A DNA stretch of 5,305 nt from a bacterium. Lineage in GTDB: Bacteria > Desulfobacterota > GWC2-55-46. The stretch is from assembly GCA_004298725.1 (NCBI GenBank), contig SCQA01000129.1, positions 1 through 5,305 on the forward strand. Reading direction: 5' to 3'. Below, piece after piece: positions 1-5,305 of this stretch (positions are counted from its first letter, which is position 1; the number at the start of each line of letters is the position of its first letter). Below the pieces are notes generated by a model. That model was not told the origin of the DNA and did not search any database. It worked only from the letters and a program-made list of their open reading frames with translations. Both the position numbers and the translations under genes were made by a program.

Positions 1-107
1 GATAGACGCCATGTATAGCAAGGCCATTAAACATGACGCATTAGGCGGCAAGCTCCTTTCAAATTCGACTTCTCAGGCTCGGAGATAATAGTATATAAAC
101 CGGATTT

Positions 108-121
108 ATCCGTAAACGGAT
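108..121 (+). promoter_or_regulatory. Small hairpin directly in front of the colD ribosome binding site
   Basis: ATCCG (108-112), loop TAAA, CGGAT (117-121) form a 5-bp stem that ends exactly where the Shine-Dalgarno sequence begins. A third copy, CGGAT at 101-105, could pair with the same ATCCG, so two alternative pairings exist. These bases were coding for the ancestral kinase tail, so the arrangement may be coincidence. No function is shown. Confidence 0.2.
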
Positions 122-129
122 GGAGGGGG
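122..129 (+). promoter_or_regulatory. Ribosome binding site of colD, deciding the start at 135
   Basis: GGAGGGGG lies 5 to 8 bases before ATG 135, which is good Shine-Dalgarno placement. The in-frame ATG at 120 would put this site inside the coding region, so 135 is the supported start. Starting at 135 also numbers the active-site histidine as residue 188, the number used for E. coli ColD. Confidence 0.7.
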
Positions 130-134
130 CACAG

Positions 135-1295
135 ATGAAGTTTGAACTCGCAAGTTCCACATGGAACGAAGAAGAAAGAAAAGCGATATTCGACGTGGTT
201 GAAACCAATATTTTCACCATGGGTAAAAACGTCAAGGCGTTTGAGGAGAAGTTCGCAAAGTATTTCGGCATGAAGCACGCGGTCATGGCCAACTCCGGCT
301 CCTCCGCGAACCTTATCGCCGTAGCCGCGCTTTTTTACAAAAAAGACAACCCCTTAAAAAGGGGCGACGAAGTAATAGTGCCGTGCGTGTCGTGGTCGAC
401 TACGTTCCACCCGCTTCATCAGTACGGCCTTAAATTAAAGTTCGTTGACATTGACCTTAACACGCTTAACTACGACATAGCTGAACTCAAAAAAGCAATA
501 AGCAAAAAAACAAGGATGATAGTCGCGGTGAGCATCCTCGGCAACCCCTGCCAGTTTGACGAAATAACCAAGCTATGCTCTGAAAACAACATCATCCTTT
601 TTGAAGACAACTGCGAGTCAATGGGAGCGCGCTTTAACGGCAAATTCACCGGCTCGTTCGGGCTTGTGAATACCTTTTCAACGTTCTTTTCCCACCATAT
701 TTCAACTATGGAGGGCGGCTTGGTACTAACGGACGACAAAGAAATATACAACCTGCTTAAATCCCTTCGCAACCACGGCTGGACAAGAGATCAGGACGAA
801 GACAGCCCGATATTCGAGCGCAAAGGCGACGACTTTTTTGAAGCCTACAGATTTATTCTTCCCGGATACAACGTCCGCCCCGGGGAATTAAACGGCGCGA
901 TAGGCCTCAAACAACTCGATAAGCTTGAAGGGTTTTTGAAACTTAGAAGGCAGAACGCCGCGCACTTCGTAAACCTTTTCAAAGACGACAAGCGGTTCAT
1001 AATTCAAAAAGAGGTCGGGGAAAGCTCATGGTTTTCATTTACCATGATAATCAACCCCGAACTTGGAATTAACAGAAAAAAAGTGCTGGGACGCTTGAAA
1101 GACGCCGGCATAGAGCACAGAATAATAACCGGCGGAAATATTCTAAGACATGACGTGGTGAAATATTACGACCATACCGTAACGCGCAGAACCAACGCGG
1201 ACATAGCCCACGACAACGGCTTTTTCCTCGGCAACCACCCGATTGACATACGGGACCGGCTTGATTACCTGCACCAAACCCTGAAAGGCATATAA
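135..1295 (+). CDS. colD: ColD-type GDP-4-keto-sugar 3-dehydratase (DegT/DnrJ/EryC1/StrS PLP fold)
   Basis: The 386-residue protein matches the roughly 390 of ColD. Fold-type I aminotransferase landmarks are in order: the PLP-phosphate loop SGSSAN near 54-59, FEDNCESMG (156-164) with Asp158 for the pyridine nitrogen, and SHHISTMEGG (186-195). His188 stands where aminotransferases carry the Schiff-base lysine. This Lys-to-His change defines the ColD and E1 dehydratases, which use PMP regenerated from glutamate to remove a C3 hydroxyl rather than transaminate. LPGYNVRP (242-249), GESSWFSF (295-302) and the ITGGN region (331-335) also agree with ColD as I remember it. ColD normally acts on GDP-4-keto-6-deoxy-D-mannose, giving the 3-deoxy intermediate for colitose. 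Here the neighbours (heptose-kinase relic, Cj1427-like dehydrogenase) leave open a GDP-4-keto-heptose substrate. It is a soluble cytoplasmic enzyme. The next gene starts 24 bases later in the same direction, so cotranscription is likely. Confidence 0.88.
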   Translation: MKFELASSTWNEEERKAIFDVVETNIFTMGKNVKAFEEKFAKYFGMKHAVMANSGSSANLIAVAALFYKKDNPLKRGDEVIVPCVSWSTTFHPLHQYGLKLKFVDIDLNTLNYDIAELKKAISKKTRMIVAVSILGNPCQFDEITKLCSENNIILFEDNCESMGARFNGKFTGSFGLVNTFSTFFSHHISTMEGGLVLTDDKEIYNLLKSLRNHGWTRDQDEDSPIFERKGDDFFEAYRFILPGYNVRPGELNGAIGLKQLDKLEGFLKLRRQNAAHFVNLFKDDKRFIIQKEVGESSWFSFTMIINPELGINRKKVLGRLKDAGIEHRIITGGNILRHDVVKYYDHTVTRRTNADIAHDNGFFLGNHPIDIRDRLDYLHQTLKGI

Positions 1296-1303
1296 AAACA
1301 GAC

Positions 1304-1310
1304 AAAGGAG
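1304..1310 (+). promoter_or_regulatory. Ribosome binding site of the SDR gene at 1320
   Basis: AAAGGAG sits 9 bases before ATG 1320. It is the cleanest Shine-Dalgarno match in the window and fixes this start within the 24-base gap after colD. Confidence 0.75.
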
Positions 1311-1319
1311 CTTTAAGCA

Positions 1320-2255
1320 ATGCATAACATTCTTGTAACCGGCGGCGCCGGATACCTTGGTTCCGTGCTCGTACCGGAGCTTTTACGCCTCGGACATAAA
1401 ATTACGGTACTTGACAACTTCATGTTCGGCCAGAACTCTCTGCTTGAGTGCTGTAAAAACGACAACTTCGACGTCTTCCGCGGCGACGTAAGAGACGAAG
1501 ACTTCATACGCCCGCACGTAAAAAAAGCGGACTATATCATCACCCTTGCCGCGCTTGTCGGCGCACCGCTCTCTCACAGGGACAAAATAGGCACTATCAG
1601 CACCAATAAAGACGCCATTTCAACGCTAACCAAGCTCATGTCAAAGGCACAGCGCATAATAACGCCTACCACAAACTCCGGCTACGGCGTAGGGCAGAAG
1701 GGTATATACTGCACCGAAGAGACGCCGCTTAATCCTATATCTCTTTACGGAAAAACCAAAGTCGAAGCCGAAAAGATAGCCCTTGATAGAGGAAACGCCA
1801 TAAGCTTGCGGCTTGCGACGGTATTTGGCATGTCGCCGAGGATGCGTATAGACCTTCTTGTAAACGACTTTACTTACCGCGCGGTGAAAGACAGGTTTCT
1901 TGTGGTGTTTGAAGGCCACTTCAAAAGGAATTACATCCACATTCAGGACGTAACAAGGGCGTTCATACACGCGATGGACAACTTCGACAAGATGAAGAAC
2001 GAAGCGTACAACGTGGGGCTTTCCGACGCCAACCTGTCAAAACTCGAGCTTTGCGCCACAATAAAAGAACTGCTCTCTGATTTTGTTTACCTTGAAGCGC
2101 CCATAGGCGAAGACCCGGACAAGAGGGACTACATAGTGTCAAACGAGAAGATTGAAAAGACCGGGTTTAAACCGGCGTATTCGCTGAAGATGGGCATAAC
2201 CGAGCTTATAAAAGGCTACAGAATAATAAACAACAGCAAGTACGCCAACATTTAA
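1320..2255 (+). CDS. NAD-dependent extended SDR, Cj1427-like (probable GDP-heptose 4-dehydrogenase/epimerase family)
   Basis: The 311-residue protein has an N-terminal Rossmann motif GGAGYLG (8-14) and an acidic Asp32 at the end of beta-2, favouring NAD over NADP. The extended-SDR catalytic set is a Thr/Ser region at TTNSGYG (117-123) with Tyr143 and Lys147 (YGKTK). Several blocks match my memory of C. jejuni Cj1427: LAALVGAPL (76-84), RLATVFGMSPRMR (164-176), LLVNDFTYRA (179-188), KRNYIH (202-207) and GEDPDKRDYIVSN (263-275). Cj1427 oxidises C4 of GDP-D-glycero-alpha-D-manno-heptose with tightly bound NAD, regenerated by 2-oxoglutarate. I infer the same or a similar reaction here: it would supply the 4-keto substrate that a ColD-type 3-dehydratase needs. 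The heptose-kinase relic just upstream supports this. Alternatives are a UDP- or GDP-sugar 4-epimerase. It is cytoplasmic and lies in the middle of a three-gene run with 24-base gaps on both sides. Family is sure; exact substrate is inferred. Confidence 0.82.
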   Translation: MHNILVTGGAGYLGSVLVPELLRLGHKITVLDNFMFGQNSLLECCKNDNFDVFRGDVRDEDFIRPHVKKADYIITLAALVGAPLSHRDKIGTISTNKDAISTLTKLMSKAQRIITPTTNSGYGVGQKGIYCTEETPLNPISLYGKTKVEAEKIALDRGNAISLRLATVFGMSPRMRIDLLVNDFTYRAVKDRFLVVFEGHFKRNYIHIQDVTRAFIHAMDNFDKMKNEAYNVGLSDANLSKLELCATIKELLSDFVYLEAPIGEDPDKRDYIVSNEKIEKTGFKPAYSLKMGITELIKGYRIINNSKYANI

Positions 2256-2279
2256 ACTCAGAAGCGGCAACTGACGCTA

Positions 2280-3227
2280 ATGCAAAAAAACTCTCGCATT
2301 TACATAGCCGGGCATACCGGGCTTCTTGGTTCGGCGCTCGTGAAAAAACTGGAAGCTTACGGCTACACCAACATAATAACGAAGCCGCGCGCCAACCTTG
2401 ACTTGACCGTTCAGTCCGTTGTTGACGCTTTTTTCAAGGAAACAACGCCCGAATACGTCTTCATTGCCGCCGGGCTTACAGGCGGGATAATCGCCAATAA
2501 AACATACCCCGCGACATTTCTGCATACCAACATATCCATGCAGGATAATATCTTTGAAGCGGCCATGAAACACAATACAAAACATGCGGTCTTTTACGGC
2601 TCTTCCTGCGTCTACCCAAGAGAATGCCCTCAGCCGATGAAGGAAGATCACCTGATGACAGGCCCGGTGGAAGTTACAAGCGAGGCTTACGCCGCGGCAA
2701 AGTTTGCCGGGTTAAAGGCGTGCAAGGCTTACAACAACCAATTTGGCGGCCTTAGGTTCATAGCCCTTGTGCCGAATTCCATGTACGGCCCCAACGACAA
2801 CTTCAGCATTGAAAATTCTCACGTGCTTTCGGCGCTTATGAGAAGGTTTCACGACGCTAAAGTTGAAGCTAAGCCATCCATCACGCTTTGGGGCACCGGA
2901 AGCCCGAGAAGGGAATTCATCTTCTGCTCTGACGTGGCCGAGGCCTCTATATTCGCCGTAAAAAACGCCGGTTCGCTTGAAAATACGTTTTACAATATCG
3001 GCACCGGAGCCGACTGCTCGATAAAGGAACTTGCCGAGTACATGAAAGAAGTTACCGGTTTTAAAGGCTCGCTTGAATGGGATACGTCAAAACCGGACGG
3101 CGCCCCGAAAAAACTTCTCGACAGCAAAAGGTTTTTGTCTCTCGGGTGGAAAGCTGAAACAAAACTTTTGGACGGGCTTAAAACCACCTATGAGTGGTTT
3201 TTAAGCTCGGCGGATAAGAGGCTCTGA
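2280..3227 (+). CDS. GDP-L-fucose synthase family epimerase-reductase (Fcl/ColC type; Cj1428-related)
   Basis: The 315-residue extended SDR has the NADP-binding loop GHTGLLG (11-17), typical of GDP-4-keto-6-deoxymannose epimerase-reductases. The active site is complete: Ser108-Ser109-Cys110 in GSSCVYP, Tyr137 and Lys141 in YAAAK, and His181 in NSHV. In E. coli Fcl the equivalent Cys109 and His179 serve as acid/base for epimerisation, and Ser107, Tyr136 and Lys140 for the NADPH reduction of C4. PNSMYGPNDNF (165-175) and RREFIFCSDVAEA (210-222) are further family blocks. Fcl makes GDP-L-fucose, and the homologous ColC makes GDP-L-colitose from the ColD product. Following a ColD-type gene, a ColC-like step is the better guess: C5 epimerisation and C4 reduction of a 3-deoxy-4-keto GDP-sugar. 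C. jejuni Cj1428, in the heptose cluster, belongs to the same family. The start at 2280 has only a weak Shine-Dalgarno, so coupling to the upstream gene 24 bases away is plausible. Confidence 0.85.
   Translation: MQKNSRIYIAGHTGLLGSALVKKLEAYGYTNIITKPRANLDLTVQSVVDAFFKETTPEYVFIAAGLTGGIIANKTYPATFLHTNISMQDNIFEAAMKHNTKHAVFYGSSCVYPRECPQPMKEDHLMTGPVEVTSEAYAAAKFAGLKACKAYNNQFGGLRFIALVPNSMYGPNDNFSIENSHVLSALMRRFHDAKVEAKPSITLWGTGSPRREFIFCSDVAEASIFAVKNAGSLENTFYNIGTGADCSIKELAEYMKEVTGFKGSLEWDTSKPDGAPKKLLDSKRFLSLGWKAETKLLDGLKTTYEWFLSSADKRL
3176..3206. repeat. Long imperfect inverted repeat inside the 3' end of the Fcl-like gene
   Basis: The left arm GCTTAAAACCAC (3176-3187) pairs with the right arm 3194-3206 (GTGGTTTTTAAGC) over 12 base pairs with one bulged T and a 6-base loop. 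It ends 18 bases before the stop codon. It encodes the KTTYEWFL stretch common near the end of this family, so codon choice may explain part of it. The T-run lies within the 3' arm, so at most it is a weak terminator or mRNA-stabilising hairpin. Confidence 0.4.
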
Positions 3228-3352
3228 GGCTTTTGCCGCGGTATCCGCGTACCTGCAAAAAAACAAAAATACAAAATCCTCCATCGCCATGACAATTTTG
3301 TTTTCGCGCCATATGGCTCGCAAGTCGTCAGGCGTATACGATTCAAACTGCC

Positions 3353-3381
3353 TTGCGTTAACCGGACGCATACAGTATAAT
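3353..3381 (+). promoter_or_regulatory. Predicted sigma70-type promoter for wzm-wzt
   Basis: TTGCGT (3353-3358) and a perfect TATAAT (3376-3381) are separated by 17 bases, the optimal spacing. This predicts a transcription start near 3388 and a leader of about 44 bases before wzm. It lies in the only sizeable intergenic gap of the window (3228-3431), so the exporter genes may be expressed separately from the sugar genes. Upstream are two short palindromes, GCCATATGGC (3308-3317) and CGTATACG (3323-3330), which could be operator sites, but nothing confirms it. Confidence 0.5.
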
Positions 3382-3420
3382 TTAAAATTAAGCGCTAAAA
3401 CGGCATCGCCGAAAGTATTC

Positions 3421-3425
3421 GGGGG
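3421..3425 (+). promoter_or_regulatory. Weak ribosome binding site for the GTG start of wzm
   Basis: GGGGG ends 6 bases before GTG 3432. It is G-rich rather than a textbook GGAGG. It supports the GTG start; the next in-frame ATG (3480, residue 17) would remove the short amphipathic lead-in usual in this family. Confidence 0.4.
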
Positions 3426-3431
3426 CATTAA

Positions 3432-4232
3432 GTGAGAAGTCTTTATAATTTCTTGAAACATGTCCATTTTCATCGCGCCATGATACTTACGATGGCGCTT
3501 CGCGAAATGCAAAACAGATATGCCGGAACCTTAGCCGGTTTTGTATGGTCTGTCGTCAACCCTCTGCTGATGATAGCCATATACTGGTTTGTCTTTTCGG
3601 TGGGGTTTAAGGTTCAGCCCATGGGCAACGTTCCTTTTATCGTGGTCTTTGCCTGCGGCCTTATTCCGTGGCAGATGTTCAACGACACTTTAATGTCCAA
3701 CGTCGGCACTATAGTAGGCAACCCGCACCTTGTAAAAAAAATGGTCTTCCCGACGGAAATACTGGCCGTGGTAAACCTCATAGCAAGCCTCATAAGCCAT
3801 ATAATCATGCTGATAATTCTTTTCATCATCATGACTTACTACGGAATATCGTTTTCCTTTTATAACTTTCAATTTTTATATTACCTTTTCGCCGTCTCGG
3901 TATTCGCCCTTGGATTAAGCTGGTTTTTTTCGGCGCTTAACGTCTTTTACCGCGACGTGGGTCAGATACTCAGCGTGGGGTTGAGCATGTGGTTCTGGAT
4001 TACTCCCGTAGTATGGGCAATGGATATAGTACCGAAAAACTACCAATTTTACCTGAAACTCAACCCGATATACTACATCGTGGAAGGCTATAAAAGCTCA
4101 TTCATATATCACGAGTACTTCTGGTCGCACTACAGGGTAGGCGGTTATTTTTGGGCGGTTGCCCTTGTCTCATTCGCGGCAGGCGGGTTTATATTCAAGA
4201 AGCTTAAACCAGAATTCGCGGACATTCTGTAA
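3432..4232 (+). CDS. wzm: Wzm-type ABC-2 polysaccharide export permease
   Basis: The 266-residue inner-membrane protein is of normal length for Wzm/RfbA/KpsM-like permeases. After a short cytoplasmic N-terminus with the family pattern LREMQNRYAGTLAGFVWSVV (23-42), six hydrophobic segments can be drawn: about 34-58, 66-88, 108-138, 148-170, 180-200 and 236-256. Family landmarks include NPLLM (43-47), FYRDVGQI (172-179), FWITPVVW (188-195) and LNPIYYIVEGY (210-220). Two copies would form the channel that moves undecaprenyl-linked O-polysaccharide to the periplasm, powered by the Wzt product encoded next. It begins at GTG behind its own predicted promoter, and its stop codon overlaps the wzt start by one base (TAATG), implying translational coupling. 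No signal peptide is expected. The permease family is certain; O-antigen rather than capsule or teichoic-acid-like cargo is inferred from the Wzt partner's C-terminal extension. Confidence 0.9.
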   Translation: MRSLYNFLKHVHFHRAMILTMALREMQNRYAGTLAGFVWSVVNPLLMIAIYWFVFSVGFKVQPMGNVPFIVVFACGLIPWQMFNDTLMSNVGTIVGNPHLVKKMVFPTEILAVVNLIASLISHIIMLIILFIIMTYYGISFSFYNFQFLYYLFAVSVFALGLSWFFSALNVFYRDVGQILSVGLSMWFWITPVVWAMDIVPKNYQFYLKLNPIYYIVEGYKSSFIYHEYFWSHYRVGGYFWAVALVSFAAGGFIFKKLKPEFADIL

Positions 4233-5305
4233 TGCCGGATAAAATGGAAAACCAGATTGCCGTTTCAGTTCAAAACGTCACAAAAAGCTACAGGCTCTTC
4301 AGTTCGATAACCGAGCGCCTGAAGGAAGTGCTACATCCATTTAAAAAAACGTACCACAGGGACTTCCTTGCGCTAAGCGGCGTAAGCCTTGAGGTTAAAA
4401 AAGGAAGCGTATTCGGTATAATCGGACGAAACGGTTCCGGCAAGTCAACGCTTCTTCAAATAATATGCTCAGTGTCGCAACCCACGTCCGGCAGTGTGGC
4501 GGTAAACGGCAGAATATCGTCTCTGCTTTCACTCGGCGCCGGTTTCAACCCTGAATATACCGGACGCGCCAACGTGATGTTTAACGGCTCGCTTATGGGG
4601 TTTACCCCGTCTGAAATGAAGGAAAGGCTTCCTCTTATACAATCCTTCGCCGACATAGGCGATTTTTTTGACCAGCCTGTAAAGACATATTCATCCGGCA
4701 TGTACGTGCGGCTGGCGTTTGCTTCCGCCATAAACGTTGACCCGGATATACTCATAATTGACGAAGCCCTTGCCGTCGGAGACGCCCGGTTCCAGCAAAA
4801 ATGCTATCAGAAGTTCAACGATTTTAAAGATGCCGGAAAGACGATTATTCTGGTAACGCACGATACCGGTGCAGTTTTAACGCACTGCGAAAATGCCGTA
4901 CTGCTCGACAACGGTTCAATAATTGAAAACGGGCATCCCAAAGACGTAGTAAACCGTTATTTTGACATGCTTTTCGGACTAAACTCCGCAGGAGGCAACG
5001 CGCCTCCGGTTGCCGGTAATATTGAAAATAACAACGCCGCCGAAAACCGTAAGAATACGAAGCTTGATGAATTCCTTTCCATAACGCCGGACTCCGACAA
5101 CTGTTTTACAAGAAAAAATTACAATAAAAACGAATACAGATACGGCGACAGAAAAGCCGAAATTATAGACTATCTCGTAATTTGCGGCAATGAAACCGAC
5201 TCAGAAAAAATAAATTCCGGAGACCTTGTGGAGATTTATTATAAAGTTAGATTTCATCACGACATGGAAAAGCCGGCGTTTGGCTTCAGCCTGCATACTA
5301 TTGGT
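4232..5305 (+). CDS. wzt: Wzt-type ABC transporter ATPase with C-terminal glycan-binding extension (3' truncated by the window)
   Basis: The 358 visible residues remain open at the right edge. The nucleotide-binding domain is complete: Walker A GRNGSGKST (65-73), ABC signature YSSGMYVRLAF (153-163), Walker B ILIIDE (173-178) and H-loop VTHD (208-211). GAGFNPEYTGRANV (102-115) is characteristic of the polysaccharide-exporter subfamily. The ATPase ends near residue 250 and is followed by an Asn/Ala-rich linker (about 251-275). From about 290 begins a second domain (FTRKNYNKNEYRYGDRKAEI and onward) resembling the Wzt C-terminal beta-sandwich. In E. coli O8/O9a that domain recognises the modified non-reducing end of the O-antigen and couples chain termination to export. 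KpsT-type capsule ATPases lack it, so this favours an O-antigen system. ATG 4232 overlaps the wzm stop and has little Shine-Dalgarno of its own; ATG 4244 (residue 5) is an alternative start. Confidence 0.92.
   Translation, partial: MPDKMENQIAVSVQNVTKSYRLFSSITERLKEVLHPFKKTYHRDFLALSGVSLEVKKGSVFGIIGRNGSGKSTLLQIICSVSQPTSGSVAVNGRISSLLSLGAGFNPEYTGRANVMFNGSLMGFTPSEMKERLPLIQSFADIGDFFDQPVKTYSSGMYVRLAFASAINVDPDILIIDEALAVGDARFQQKCYQKFNDFKDAGKTIILVTHDTGAVLTHCENAVLLDNGSIIENGHPKDVVNRYFDMLFGLNSAGGNAPPVAGNIENNNAAENRKNTKLDEFLSITPDSDNCFTRKNYNKNEYRYGDRKAEIIDYLVICGNETDSEKINSGDLVEIYYKVRFHHDMEKPAFGFSLHTIG

Larger units (their letters stand above)
2..138 (+). pseudogene. hddA: Broken 3' end of a GHMP-family sugar kinase, likely D-glycero-D-manno-heptose 7-phosphate kinase (HddA-like)
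   Basis: Partial at the left edge. The frame open from base 2 reads IDAMYSKAIKHDALGGKLL and then nine unrelated residues before TAA at 86-88. Heptose-7-phosphate kinases of the GHMP superfamily normally continue this block as GGKLLGAGGGGF, then run about 30 more residues to a C-terminus of the type PFxFxxxGSxIIxY. That last piece is present, but in another frame: from about base 52 the sequence reads APFKFDFSGSEIIVYKPD and onward to TGA at 136-138. The simplest reading is an internal deletion of roughly 30 codons, not a multiple of three, with its junction in the CCTTT stretch near 54-59. The lost glycine-rich loop is the third conserved GHMP motif, so the product is probably inactive. The ancestral stop would overlap the next gene's ATG (ATGA, 135-138), the usual mark of an operon. 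A sequencing or assembly error cannot be excluded. Family assignment rests on a short C-terminal motif. Confidence 0.6.

Noticed and set aside
84..99. GATAAT/TATATA stretch as a promoter for colD
   Set aside because: No acceptable -35 hexamer is found 16 to 18 bases upstream, and the stretch is explained as codons of the ancestral kinase tail.
120..134. Start of the ColD-like gene at ATG 120 (five extra residues, MEGAQ)
   Set aside because: The Shine-Dalgarno GGAGGGGG (122-129) would fall inside the gene. ATG 135 is correctly spaced, overlaps the ancestral kinase stop as ATGA, and gives the expected His188 numbering.
2160..2175. GGTTTAAACC palindrome inside the SDR gene
   Set aside because: Short, within well-conserved coding sequence, with no partner copy elsewhere in the window.
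3237..3249. CGCGG-TAT-CCGCG hairpin after the Fcl-like gene as a terminator
   Set aside because: The stem has only five pairs and is followed by an A-rich rather than a T-rich run, so it does not fit an intrinsic terminator on the plus strand. On the minus strand the T-run comes before the stem.
1..5305. CRISPR array, tRNA/rRNA, insertion sequence, attachment site, or defence system
   Set aside because: No spaced direct repeats, transposase motifs, terminal inverted repeats or tRNA-like cloverleaf were seen. Nearly all of the sequence is accounted for by the sugar and export genes.

Overview
The window reads as a slice of an O-antigen/surface-polysaccharide locus from a Gram-negative bacterium. 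It has one continuous set of plus-strand genes: a broken 3' end of a sugar kinase, three nucleotide-sugar-modifying enzymes, then the membrane and ATPase parts of a Wzm/Wzt polysaccharide exporter, the last running off the right edge. The Wzm/Wzt exporter and the GDP-sugar chemistry are what suggest an outer-membrane, LPS-type organism. Base composition looks moderate (mid to upper forties %GC by eye), with heavy use of ATA for Ile. I cannot name the lineage from this.

Layout. Positions 2-138 hold the C-terminus of a GHMP-family kinase resembling D-glycero-D-manno-heptose 7-phosphate kinase (HddA). Its last conserved block is missing and the remainder is out of frame, so it looks like a pseudogene end or an assembly error. 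Positions 135-1295 encode a ColD-type sugar 3-dehydratase, in which histidine replaces the usual PLP lysine. Positions 1320-2255 encode an extended SDR closely resembling the Campylobacter jejuni Cj1427 GDP-heptose 4-dehydrogenase. Positions 2280-3227 encode a GDP-L-fucose synthase/ColC-type epimerase-reductase with all catalytic residues. A 204-bp gap follows, with a good sigma70-type promoter (3353-3381). Then come wzm (3432-4232) and wzt (4232 to the edge), which overlap by one base.

How they may work together. The heptose-kinase relic plus the Cj1427-like dehydrogenase points to GDP-D-glycero-alpha-D-manno-heptose as the starting sugar. The dehydrogenase would make the 4-keto sugar, the ColD-like enzyme would remove the C3 hydroxyl, and the Fcl/ColC-like enzyme would epimerise C5 and reduce C4. 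The predicted product is a GDP-3-deoxy-heptose, a combination I do not know as a described pathway. The conservative alternative is GDP-L-colitose synthesis (ColD + ColC, with Gmd elsewhere), with the SDR doing a separate job. Wzm/Wzt would then export the finished glycan; the Wzt C-terminal extension suggests recognition of the chain end. No glycosyltransferase, GDP-mannose dehydratase or heptose guanylyltransferase lies in this window.
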